This document shows positions 10,140 through 18,246 of a stretch of DNA of 64,000 bases, in pieces (positions within the stretch are counted from its first letter, which is position 1; every line of letters begins with the position of its first letter). The DNA is from Tritrichomonas musculus (lineage: Eukaryota; Parabasalia; Tritrichomonadida; Tritrichomonadidae). The position numbers and the translations under genes were made by a program. The stretch is from the NCBI GenBank assembly GCA_039105265.1, contig JAPFFF010000054.1:186001-250000 (forward strand). Reading direction: 5' to 3'. Under the pieces are notes generated by a model. The model was not told where the DNA came from and did not search any database. It saw nothing but the letters and a program-made list of their open reading frames with translations.

Positions 10140-11942
10140 ATGAGTTTTCACAAAAATTCATTTTTTTTTAAATATTTGTTGAAAATGCTTAATATCTTCC
10201 AAAATGAAATGATGTTAAAATTATATGTTCGAATCCAGAAAAACTTACTTGATTTAGAGCCTAATTCATCTGACGAATCAATACTTCAAGTAATAAACCA
10301 AATACCAGATAATATCCTAAAAAATAAAGACGATTTGATGACAATATGCTCTCTTTTTTCATACTATGGCAGCATTTCCTTTCAAACATTTCGAAATTGT
10401 ATCAAATTATTCGACTATATCAATCCTTTGATCAAAACTTATTTGAAAAACGAGTCGTCATTTCTCTGGGAAATTTTCGGAAAACTTTTGAATATGAAGC
10501 TTTTAATGCATGAAGAAGGCCTAATCACGATCGACCAAATTATTTTGTCATCACGACGAGATTTTTCTTCATCAACAGCGAGTTACTTTTTACCTGAAAT
10601 TTTCAATGAATTTCCAGCATTTTTTTCAAAAGGAACAAAGCATCTCTTCGTTCCATTTGAAAACTTCACAAAAGATGATATTTCTGAATTGAAAAGAGAA
10701 CGAACGAAGCAAATCAAATGGATTCGTGATTCATATAACTTTTTTGACATCAATTACAGGCAAATTGAAAAAGATCAACTTCGGCTTTCAATCAAAATTG
10801 ACGACATTGACACTTTTCAAAAAGTTGTGTCAGGACGAAATTTGCCATTTGAAACAAAAGTAAAAAAATCAATGTTTGACTTCACAGATGAGATGACATT
10901 AATTGAATACTCTGCATATTACAATGCAATGAATATTTTCAAATTTCTAATTATGAATGATGCTGATGTTCAAAATAATTCAATTTTTTATTCAATTCGA
11001 AATAGAAATTTTGAATTATTTCACATCATTGAATCATCATTGAAAAAAGACATTGGTTTTGAGATAATAAATCATTCAATTTTATCTTGGTCAGATGAAA
11101 TCATTGAATACGAATTTGATAAAAATTGTATTGAAATTGATACTGAAAATGATGAAAGAATTCTCAATTTTATTTCTCTTTCTTTTCGTTCATTGAATTT
11201 CGTCTTTTTTGAAAGAACGATTCTTCCTTTTCTTAGACGAAATCCAAGATTTGTTGAAAAAAACATTCAAAAAATAATTTCTTCTTCCTTTTATGATCAG
11301 TCTTGCTTCTTCTTAATAGAATTCTTGAAAATTCAAAGAATAGACATCAATTCTCTGAGCAAATCGCTGATTTTTGATGCAATTACAAGTAAGAATTCAA
11401 AAGCGATTTCAATTTTATTGGAAAATAAAAAATTAGATTTGAATTATCTTAAAGATGATTTAACTCCTCTTCAATTTGCAATTCAAAAAAAAGTAGACTT
11501 GAAAATAATTGAGATGATTTGTAATCATCCAAAAGTTGACGTGAATTTTGAAAATTCAGATCGGGAATCAGCCATAGATATTGCTTTATTTGAAGGACAT
11601 TTTTTAGCAGCAAAATATTTATTCGAAAACTTTAAAGTGAATGTGTCATATAGCACTTCAATAATCAGCACATTTGTATTAAGGGAAAAATTAATAACTG
11701 CTGAGATGGCAATGAAATATTTTTATGAGAATAATTATAAATTGGATTTGTCTTCTCTAATTCTAAATTTGGGGCATGCGGCACACTTTCCCGATACCGA
11801 TTACGTTGATGATTTAAAGACAATTTATAATAAAGTTGTATCGCATGCAACAGTTTATTCGAAAATTAAGCGTCATAGGCATATTGTATTATGTTTTCTT
11901 GCTTTCATTTTATGCTGGTTAATTTTTAATATGATTTGTTGA
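10140..11942 (+). CDS. DUF3447-type ankyrin-repeat protein with C-terminal membrane anchor
   Basis: 600 residues. About 1-170 is a helical head typical of trichomonad ankyrin proteins. About 180-300 has the DUF3447 hallmark pattern (MTLIEYSAYYNAMNIFKFLI, then SIFYSIRNRNFELFHIIE). About 400-500 contains recognisable ankyrin repeats (LTPLQFAIQKKVDLKIIEMI, ESAIDIALFEGHFLAAKYLF). After a basic stretch (KIKRHRH), residues 580-600 form a hydrophobic helix (HIVLCFLAFILCWLIFNMIC) reaching the C-terminus, with no N-terminal signal: a tail-anchored arrangement. Ankyrin repeats bind proteins; partner unknown. The start is the first ATG of the open frame; Met16 is an alternative. Confidence 0.85.
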   Translation: MSFHKNSFFFKYLLKMLNIFQNEMMLKLYVRIQKNLLDLEPNSSDESILQVINQIPDNILKNKDDLMTICSLFSYYGSISFQTFRNCIKLFDYINPLIKTYLKNESSFLWEIFGKLLNMKLLMHEEGLITIDQIILSSRRDFSSSTASYFLPEIFNEFPAFFSKGTKHLFVPFENFTKDDISELKRERTKQIKWIRDSYNFFDINYRQIEKDQLRLSIKIDDIDTFQKVVSGRNLPFETKVKKSMFDFTDEMTLIEYSAYYNAMNIFKFLIMNDADVQNNSIFYSIRNRNFELFHIIESSLKKDIGFEIINHSILSWSDEIIEYEFDKNCIEIDTENDERILNFISLSFRSLNFVFFERTILPFLRRNPRFVEKNIQKIISSSFYDQSCFFLIEFLKIQRIDINSLSKSLIFDAITSKNSKAISILLENKKLDLNYLKDDLTPLQFAIQKKVDLKIIEMICNHPKVDVNFENSDRESAIDIALFEGHFLAAKYLFENFKVNVSYSTSIISTFVLREKLITAEMAMKYFYENNYKLDLSSLILNLGHAAHFPDTDYVDDLKTIYNKVVSHATVYSKIKRHRHIVLCFLAFILCWLIFNMIC

Positions 11943-12615
11943 ATCATGTGTCCAAACTGGTTTAGCAAAAAATTTTTTTAATGAAAAGTAGGCCTTATTT
12001 TTTTTACATCACAAATACTATAAACGTCTTTTTAACGTATTTTTTCATAAAATAACGATTTTTTGATTTGTAGTATCAATGAAACTTTTTGAATACGAAT
12101 AAATTTTTTTAAATTTTATGAAGAATCAAAAATAATATTTTTTAATTTGAAAAACATTTTACTATTTTATCTTTTTATTTTTAAATTATTTAAAACATTT
12201 TTAATATAAAAAAATAATAGTAGATCAAGATAAAAATAAAAAACTAATATCGAGAAAATAACGTATTTACAATTGTAATTACAATTGTAATTTTTAAACG
12301 GACAAGTTGTATACAATTGTAAATACAAAAACCAAGGCTTAATGAAATGAGACAATGATTAAAAAAATTTGTAATATTACTAAAAAAAAAAAAAAAAAAA
12401 ATGAATTGATAGGGATTGTGTACTTTGTACTTTTTTAAATATATACTCCCATAAATGTACTTTCAAAGTTTTACTTGTGTATTCACAAAAAAACAAAAGT
12501 ACTCTAATCTTTGTTTTTCTTTTTGATACAAATGTACAACATTCATGAATAATTAATTATTCTTAGTCTAAATATGAGTGATTAGAAAGTCATTTAAAAA
12601 TAAATATATATTTAG
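11943..12615. other. AT-rich intergenic region with palindromic cluster
   Basis: No gene seen. It carries a 15-bp perfect inverted repeat (GTATTTACAATTGTA at 12263-12277 and its complement at 12312-12326) with another TTACAATTGTAA palindrome between the arms, and an A run near 12383-12400. The ORF called on the reverse strand here is low-complexity and not supported. Confidence 0.55.
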
Positions 12616-12702
12616 AAATTATTTGTAAACTATTCAAAAAAAAAATCGATTGGTCATTTTCCCTCTTATTTCAGGAATGTGAATAGGAAGATTCAAGTTA
12701 AT

Positions 12703-13203
12703 ATGTACGTAAAGAAAACTGTTGAAGAAGCTCTTTCTTTTATTCGTTTGAAAATTAAAAATCGAGTGAAGTTAATCACAAATGGTAGCCAAGATTTCAC
12801 CGGAAGAGAATTTATTATTGAAGCTAGAAATATCGTCGGATCAAACTTTATTTGCTTGGTGTTTTCACGTCATAGATATCATTGCGATTGGATCCTTCAA
12901 ACAGAAAATGTGTTATATACAAGCAAAATTGATATGTTTGAAAAATTCTCTCTTTTGAAGATGGACAAGAAGAGTCTCTTGGGCTTTATTGATGAATTAG
13001 AAAAGGCTGAAGATTTGAATTTCAATATCAATGAAGATCAGATGCTTTATTTCCCTCATGCTGATGTACCACCTTACACCTGTTTCACTTTTGTAACGGA
13101 AAATTCCACTTTCGTGACGGAAATTTTCACTTTCTTAACGGAAATTTTCATTTTCGAAACGGAAATTTTCACTTTTGTTACGGAAAATATGAAATTTTCA
13201 TGA
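12703..13203 (+). CDS. Small unrecognised protein with MITE-encoded C-terminal tail
   Basis: The frame is open from 12616, but the first ATG is at 12703, giving 166 residues. Residues 1-125 are an ordinary-looking mixed alpha/beta sequence (VEEALSFIRLKIKNRV, FICLVFSRHRYHCDW, MDKKSLLGFIDELEKAE) that I do not recognise. It may be only part of a longer ancestor. Residues 126-166 come from the inverted repeat of the transposable element starting at 13077 and consist of a 7-residue repeat (IFTFVTE-like). If the element and one TA duplicate are removed, codon 125 (Tyr) is followed at once by TAA within TAAA, the usual stop/poly(A) context here. The original protein therefore probably ended at Tyr125. 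Whether it is still expressed is unknown. Confidence 0.55.
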   Translation: MYVKKTVEEALSFIRLKIKNRVKLITNGSQDFTGREFIIEARNIVGSNFICLVFSRHRYHCDWILQTENVLYTSKIDMFEKFSLLKMDKKSLLGFIDELEKAEDLNFNINEDQMLYFPHADVPPYTCFTFVTENSTFVTEIFTFLTEIFIFETEIFTFVTENMKFS

Positions 13204-13639
13204 ATATATGATCTTTGTTATAAAAATTTGTGATTTTAAAGTTAACATCTTTTATTTAATAAAAAATGATTATTCATTCAGAAAAAATTCATCAACAAAA
13301 ATATGCAATATATAATAATCTCTTCTTTAAAAAAATTTTATTTAAATAGCAAATTTGTATAATTTATTTAATAAAATATACATATATGTGAAGAATTAGT
13401 GATTTTTAAAACGAAAAATATTATTTATTATTTGATCAATCTTAAAAAAAAAATTTCCATAAAAAATGAAATATATGGCAATATTAGTTGTTATTATACT
13501 AAAATTCATAAAATATTTGAAATGCTTTAAATTTTCTTACGTTTTTGTATTTTCCGTTACGAAAATGAAAATTTCCGTTACGAAAGTGGATTTTTCCGTT
13601 ACAAAAGTGGCTTTTTCCGTTACAAAAGTGAAACAGGTG
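13077..13639. mobile_element. MITE, 563 bp, TA target site, subterminal 21-bp repeats
   Basis: The ends are inverted repeats: CACCTGTTTCACTTTTGTAA at the left is matched by its exact complement at 13620-13639, flanked by TA on both sides (13075-13076 and 13640-13641). Inside each end lies an array of 21-bp units centred on CACTTTYGTAACGGAAA (about five on the left, four inverted on the right), as expected for transposase-binding sites. The interior (about 13210-13535) is AT-rich with no coding capacity. This is a non-autonomous DNA transposon. The TA duplication suggests mobilisation by a Tc1/mariner-class transposase, but the family is an inference. The two ends are still very similar, so the insertion may be fairly recent. 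Confidence 0.85.
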
Positions 13640-14103
13640 TATTAAATATTTAAATAATCGCAATTCTTGAACTAATATTGAATATTTAATTGCAGTCTTA
13701 AAATAAAAAGAAGATGAATTGTTTATTGATTTTATCTTTTATTGAAATTATAAATATTGAAAGTTCGAGTTTAAAGATACGATTTCAGAATTAGATATAA
13801 CAAATAATATACTGAAATCAAAAAGGCAAGAAAAAGATACCAACTTCGCTTTTTGAAAATATAAGCCATTTAAAAAGTTGATATGGCGTTTGAATATCTC
13901 TGTGTATCAACAATTACTAAGATTGAGAATTTAGTTATTGATTTAACCGATTCTTCTTCAAGCAAAAGGTTAGAGATTTTTTGCAATCGTGTTTTCCTGC
14001 ACCAATCTTACAAACGATAAGTTTAATTAATGAAAAATAATTAAAGAATTTGATAATTATTTATAAAAAGCAATGGAAATATAAAAATTCATGAATAGAT
14101 TAG
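13640..14103. other. AT-rich intergenic region
   Basis: Runs from the right flank of the MITE to the 3' end of the LRR_5 ORF. No coding signal, tRNA or further element seen. Confidence 0.5.
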
Positions 14104-15120
14104 TTAAACTTTTTGAATTTTTATATTTGGATCAATTTCATTGATTTTAAGATTTAAAGAAGAAGGAATTGTTATTAGTTTCAATGATGAACATTTCTTA
14201 AAAACATTTTCTCCAAATTCAATTTGTGATGAGTTAATTGTTACTTGAGTGAGTGATGAACAGCCATTAAACGCGTTTCTTTTTATAGAAACAACAAATT
14301 CAGGAATGATGATTTCTTCCAATGATGTGCAATTCATAAAGGCGTCAATTCCTATTTCTGTTAATGAAGGAAGGACAGGAAGTCCAATTAAAGAAGAGCA
14401 GTCTTTAAAAGCATTCACTCCAATGCAAGTCACAGTTGGTGGCATATCAACCTTCTTCAGTGAAGAGCATTTTTCAAACCAGCAACTGGCAATTGTAGTT
14501 ATTGAGCTTTTAAATGAGGCCACCGTTAATGATGTGCATCCTTGGAAGAGAGAAATTCCTAGATTATTCGCTGATGGAGGAATTGTTATTTCCATTAAAG
14601 ATGTGCAATCTTCAAAAGCGCTATTTCCAATATTTGTCACAGATGAAGGAATTTTGATATGTTTCAAAGACGAGCATTGTGCAAAAGCGCCGCATTCAAT
14701 ATGTGTAACTGATGCTGGAATTTTTATTTTTTTAAGTGATTTGCAACCATGAAATGCTTGGCATTTAATTTCCGTTACTGATGAAGGAATATCTATTTTT
14801 TCTAAAGATTGGCAATCATAAAAAACTCTCGGTTCTATGCTTTTTATTGTAGATGGCATATTGATCTTGATAAGCGATATGCAGGACTGGAATGCACTGG
14901 ACTCAATCTGAATTACTGATGATGGAATTAAGACAACGATTAATGAAACGCAGCCTTTAAAAGCGTTATTTCTAATGATTCTGGTTGAAGATGGAATATC
15001 AATTAGAGTCATTACTTCATTAAAACAGAAAATATTCATCTTAATCTCTGTGTAAAACTCTGATAACAAAAACTTGACAATTTCATGTTTTGAGCAAGAT
15101 GCATTTCTATTAATATTCAT
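14104..15120 (-). CDS. BspA-like LRR_5 protein, possibly the 3' part of an ankyrin-LRR_5 gene
   Basis: 338 residues, almost entirely LRR_5 repeats of about 23 residues with the pattern IxIPSSVTxIGxxAFxxCxSLxxI; around twelve units. The first 25 residues (ASCSKHEIVKFLLSEF) instead look like the second half of an ankyrin repeat, not the start of a BspA-like protein. The ATG lies one base after the stop of the upstream DUF3447 ORF on the same strand, in a different frame. I infer that the two ORFs derive from one ankyrin-LRR_5 gene, or are two genes made by a recent break; an independent short gene is the alternative. No signal peptide or membrane segment. Confidence 0.7.
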   Translation of the reverse strand: MNINRNASCSKHEIVKFLLSEFYTEIKMNIFCFNEVMTLIDIPSSTRIIRNNAFKGCVSLIVVLIPSSVIQIESSAFQSCISLIKINMPSTIKSIEPRVFYDCQSLEKIDIPSSVTEIKCQAFHGCKSLKKIKIPASVTHIECGAFAQCSSLKHIKIPSSVTNIGNSAFEDCTSLMEITIPPSANNLGISLFQGCTSLTVASFKSSITTIASCWFEKCSSLKKVDMPPTVTCIGVNAFKDCSSLIGLPVLPSLTEIGIDAFMNCTSLEEIIIPEFVVSIKRNAFNGCSSLTQVTINSSQIEFGENVFKKCSSLKLITIPSSLNLKINEIDPNIKIQKV

Positions 15121-15121
15121 A

Positions 15122-16333
15122 TCATAAAATTAATCTAATTAAAATTATAAATCTCTTGACACTTGCACTAGATTTCAATCCTTTTTCTTTAAAAAAAAAT
15201 TCAACAAGTTTGCAGTAGTCAAACAAGCAGAGATTCGAGAAGAATGAATATTGATCTGTAATTCTATTTGGAAAATATTCATAATTATACGAATTTATAA
15301 TGAAATTCTCTAGAAAATCATTTGTTTTTGTGTTCGATTTGTCTTCCAAATAGTTATCTTCAATATATCGCGTAATGCTTTTATGATGGCATCGGATTGA
15401 TTCACCATACGGACACGTGAAATTACCTTTAAAATATTTGCGTGTTAATAGAATGCCTGTATTAATTCTTATTTTGTCTGGAGGTTTCACGTTGTTTTCC
15501 TCAAGATAATGAATCAATTCTGCATTATTTGAATGAATTGCATAAATCCACAATGATTTTTTCAGTGGAACATTATTCAAAACAAGATATTTAATGATTT
15601 GAATCGATCCAAAAAATGCTGCATATCTAATTATTGTTATTTCAATGTTTTCTTTAAACAATGGATTTGTTTCAAAAATTGAGTTCTTTATTCGGCTATC
15701 TAATGGAATATTGCTTTTATTAACATATGAAATAAATTCTTGAACATTATCATCACGTATCAATTGACATAAATATGAATCATTCTCGCCTATTTCGCAT
15801 TTTTTCTTGAAAGTTTTATGTGACATGTCCGGATATTTCGTCAATATGTCTTTCATTATTTTGTTAGAAGTTTTTGTATCAATATATTTTTTGATTTTGG
15901 GGAAAAAATAAAAAATTTCTTCTGTATCTTTTAAAGTAATGTATTTGGCAACAGTTTTATCTATTTTTACAATTTTATTTTGAATCAACAAAGAAAGAAT
16001 CATTTTGTAATTTTCAAAAAGTTGAAATATTTCTAAATTTGGAAAAGTTTGTTTAATTTCTTTTGAATAATGAAGAATTATTTGAATAATCTTGTTCTGG
16101 AATTCTTGTGATCGATGATGATTTGAATATATCTTTTTTATCAGATTGATAAATTCTCTGAATTCATTCCGATTCTGCGTTATGTTTTGAAGAGAAACAA
16201 TTTGTATCAATTGATCAAAGGTATATTGTGAATCTTCTTCATCATCAAGAAAATTAAGGATTTTTTCATGCAATTCTTTTTTTAAAGCTATATATTCTTT
16301 GAGTTTGATTGTTTTAGATTCCTCCTGATTCAT
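15122..16333 (-). CDS. DUF3447-type ankyrin protein, 403 aa
   Basis: Residues 1-190 are the helical head found in this trichomonad family (LIRDDNVQEFISYVNKSNIP marks its end). About 190-290 is the DUF3447 region (ITIIRYAAFFGSIQIIKYLV, KSLWIYAIHSNNAELIHYLE). Unlike complete members, it stops before a run of regular ankyrin repeats, and the next ORF resumes with ankyrin-like sequence one base later, which suggests a broken reading frame. An initiator-like TCATT lies within 20 bases upstream of the ATG. The partial gene at 62995 to the window end is a close paralogue (both share GENDSY followed by CQLI). Confidence 0.75.
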   Translation of the reverse strand: MNQEESKTIKLKEYIALKKELHEKILNFLDDEEDSQYTFDQLIQIVSLQNITQNRNEFREFINLIKKIYSNHHRSQEFQNKIIQIILHYSKEIKQTFPNLEIFQLFENYKMILSLLIQNKIVKIDKTVAKYITLKDTEEIFYFFPKIKKYIDTKTSNKIMKDILTKYPDMSHKTFKKKCEIGENDSYLCQLIRDDNVQEFISYVNKSNIPLDSRIKNSIFETNPLFKENIEITIIRYAAFFGSIQIIKYLVLNNVPLKKSLWIYAIHSNNAELIHYLEENNVKPPDKIRINTGILLTRKYFKGNFTCPYGESIRCHHKSITRYIEDNYLEDKSNTKTNDFLENFIINSYNYEYFPNRITDQYSFFSNLCLFDYCKLVEFFFKEKGLKSSASVKRFIILIRLIL

Positions 16334-16735
16334 TTAAATCAATGATTTGATTTTTTTTATAAGACAAATTTATGAAAAATATAAAATTTTAAAATTTCTG
16401 CCCATTGGGGATTCAACCGCCAAAAAAATGTCAGAAAAATAAAAATATTGAATTGTTTAAAAATAATATGCTATAATTACTCCTCATTTTATAAGGTATT
16501 AATTAAAATAATTTAATATTCCTATTTTAAAGATATTTCTTTAATCAAATTGATATATCTTATATAATTTTATAAAAATTCAAATACTAAAAAAAAAATA
16601 TTTAAATAAGTATTTATGCTCGCATTATTATTAATTTCTTTTATGTGGGATATATACAAAAGAAAAAGATTGGTATATTATTTTAAATTATTATTTTATT
16701 TCAATTAATAATAATGAAAGATTTGTTTAAATAAT
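16334..16735. other. AT-rich intergenic region
   Basis: Contains the upstream region of the DUF3447 ORF and the 3' flank of the Sel1 gene. No gene or repeat seen. A short GC-richer patch at 16396-16425 has a T-loop-like look but no tRNA around it. Confidence 0.5.
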
Positions 16736-17788
16736 TTAATTCAAATCATTTAGTGCATCTACAGCGTCTTGATCGCCTTGATCAGCTGCCATTTGCAAAT
16801 ATTGTCTTGCGCCTTCTTTATCTACATCAATGCCATCACCTTTTGAGAGCATGATTCCATAAGTATACATTGCATTTCTATCACCTTTATCGGCAGCTGT
16901 TTTCAAATAATGAGCAGCCTCACTTTTATCAATTCCAATTTTATCAGTTTTGGCCAAAATGAGTCCATAATTATATATTGCATTAATATGGCCTTGATCA
17001 GCAGCCATCTTATAATAACGTGCTGCTTCTTTCTTGTTAAGAAGAACACCTTCACCTTTTGATAACATTAATCCATAATTGTTCATAGCGTCGACATCTC
17101 CTTGATCAGCAGCCATTTTGAAGTATTCTGCAGCTTCTCTTTCGTTATATTTGACGCCTTCGCCATTGTGTACTAATAATGCGTAATTGAACATTGCTTT
17201 TACATGTCCTTTATCAGCTGCCTTTTTATAATAATAAGCAGCTTCTTTCTTGTTGATTGGTACACCATCGCCATTTGAGACCATTAATCCGTAATTATAC
17301 ATTGCATTAATTTGTCCATGTTCAGCAGCATTCTTAAAGTATTTGGCTGCTTCACTCTTGTTAACTGGGATTCCATCTCCATTATCTAGCATACATCCGA
17401 TATTGTACATGGCCTCAACTTCTCCTTTGTCAGCAGATAATTTGTAATATTTGGCGCTTTCTTCTTTATTGATTTCAACACCATCACCTTTTGATAGCAT
17501 TAATGCATAATTGTACATAGCTTGTTTATCACCTTTGTCAGCAGCCATCTTGTAATATTTGACAGCTTCTTTCTTATCAATTTCAACACCATAACCATTT
17601 GAAAGCATCAATCCATAATTAAACATGGATTCAACGTGACCTTTATCAGCAGCTATTTTGAAATTACGAGCAGCTTCTTGTTTATTAACAGGAACTCCAT
17701 CACCTTTGAATAATTTCAAAGCTTGAACAAATATTTCATTGACGTCTTCAGAATGTTCATTATTGGATGTGGTCTGGATTGTTTCCAT
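16736..17788 (-). CDS. Sel1-like repeat protein
   Basis: 350 residues built almost wholly of 36-residue Sel1-like repeats (pattern AxKYYKMAADKGxxxAMYNYGLMLSKGDGVxxNKxEA). Eight complete units and partial units at both ends can be counted. Sel1 repeats form an alpha/alpha solenoid that scaffolds protein complexes; members occur in ER-associated degradation (Sel1/Hrd3) and in signalling. There is no signal peptide, membrane segment or extra domain, so a cytosolic adaptor is the most that can be said. An initiator-like TCATT lies about 25 bases before the ATG. The stop is TAA within TAAA. Confidence 0.9.
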   Translation of the reverse strand: METIQTTSNNEHSEDVNEIFVQALKLFKGDGVPVNKQEAARNFKIAADKGHVESMFNYGLMLSNGYGVEIDKKEAVKYYKMAADKGDKQAMYNYALMLSKGDGVEINKEESAKYYKLSADKGEVEAMYNIGCMLDNGDGIPVNKSEAAKYFKNAAEHGQINAMYNYGLMVSNGDGVPINKKEAAYYYKKAADKGHVKAMFNYALLVHNGEGVKYNEREAAEYFKMAADQGDVDAMNNYGLMLSKGEGVLLNKKEAARYYKMAADQGHINAIYNYGLILAKTDKIGIDKSEAAHYLKTAADKGDRNAMYTYGIMLSKGDGIDVDKEGARQYLQMAADQGDQDAVDALNDLN

Positions 17789-18246
17789 TTGTTTTATCTT
17801 TTATAAAAAAAATGAACTTAATCATCCTTAGCATTTTTTTTTTTTTTTATGATTATTTTCAATACTTAATAAGATAATTATTGAAAAAATCGATGGCGAT
17901 TCAAATAATAATTTATCTATTTCAATAATGATTTTATTTTTATGAAAATTTGAATTGGGGATGATTTAATTCAAAATAATCATTCAATTTCCTATAAAAA
18001 ATTAAAATGATTTATAACTAGAAATTTCCCAAATAAACGCATCAGAAAAAAAATAATAATCAATTACTCAGATTTTTATTAATATATCTTCTAATATAAA
18101 ATTTTATTTTAAATTTATTAAAAATATTGAATGATTAAATTTTGTATATCTAATAATGATTACCATTTTTTTTTAAATAACATAATAACATAAATATTTG
18201 TTAATCCATAAGCTTCGAGACTACAAATATATATGTCATAAAATAA
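17789..18246. other. AT-rich intergenic region
   Basis: Spacer between two genes on the same strand. It holds a T run near 17830-17846 and no coding or RNA signal. Confidence 0.5.

Noticed and set aside
13077-13639. Treating the repeat-rich C-terminal tail (FTFVTE units) as a native protein domain
   Set aside because: The same sequence recurs inverted at the other end of the element and is bounded by TA duplications, so it is transposon sequence.
16390-16430. tRNA-like 3' half on the reverse strand (GGTTGAATCCCC)
   Set aside because: The T stem does not pair and no acceptor, D or anticodon arm can be found nearby.
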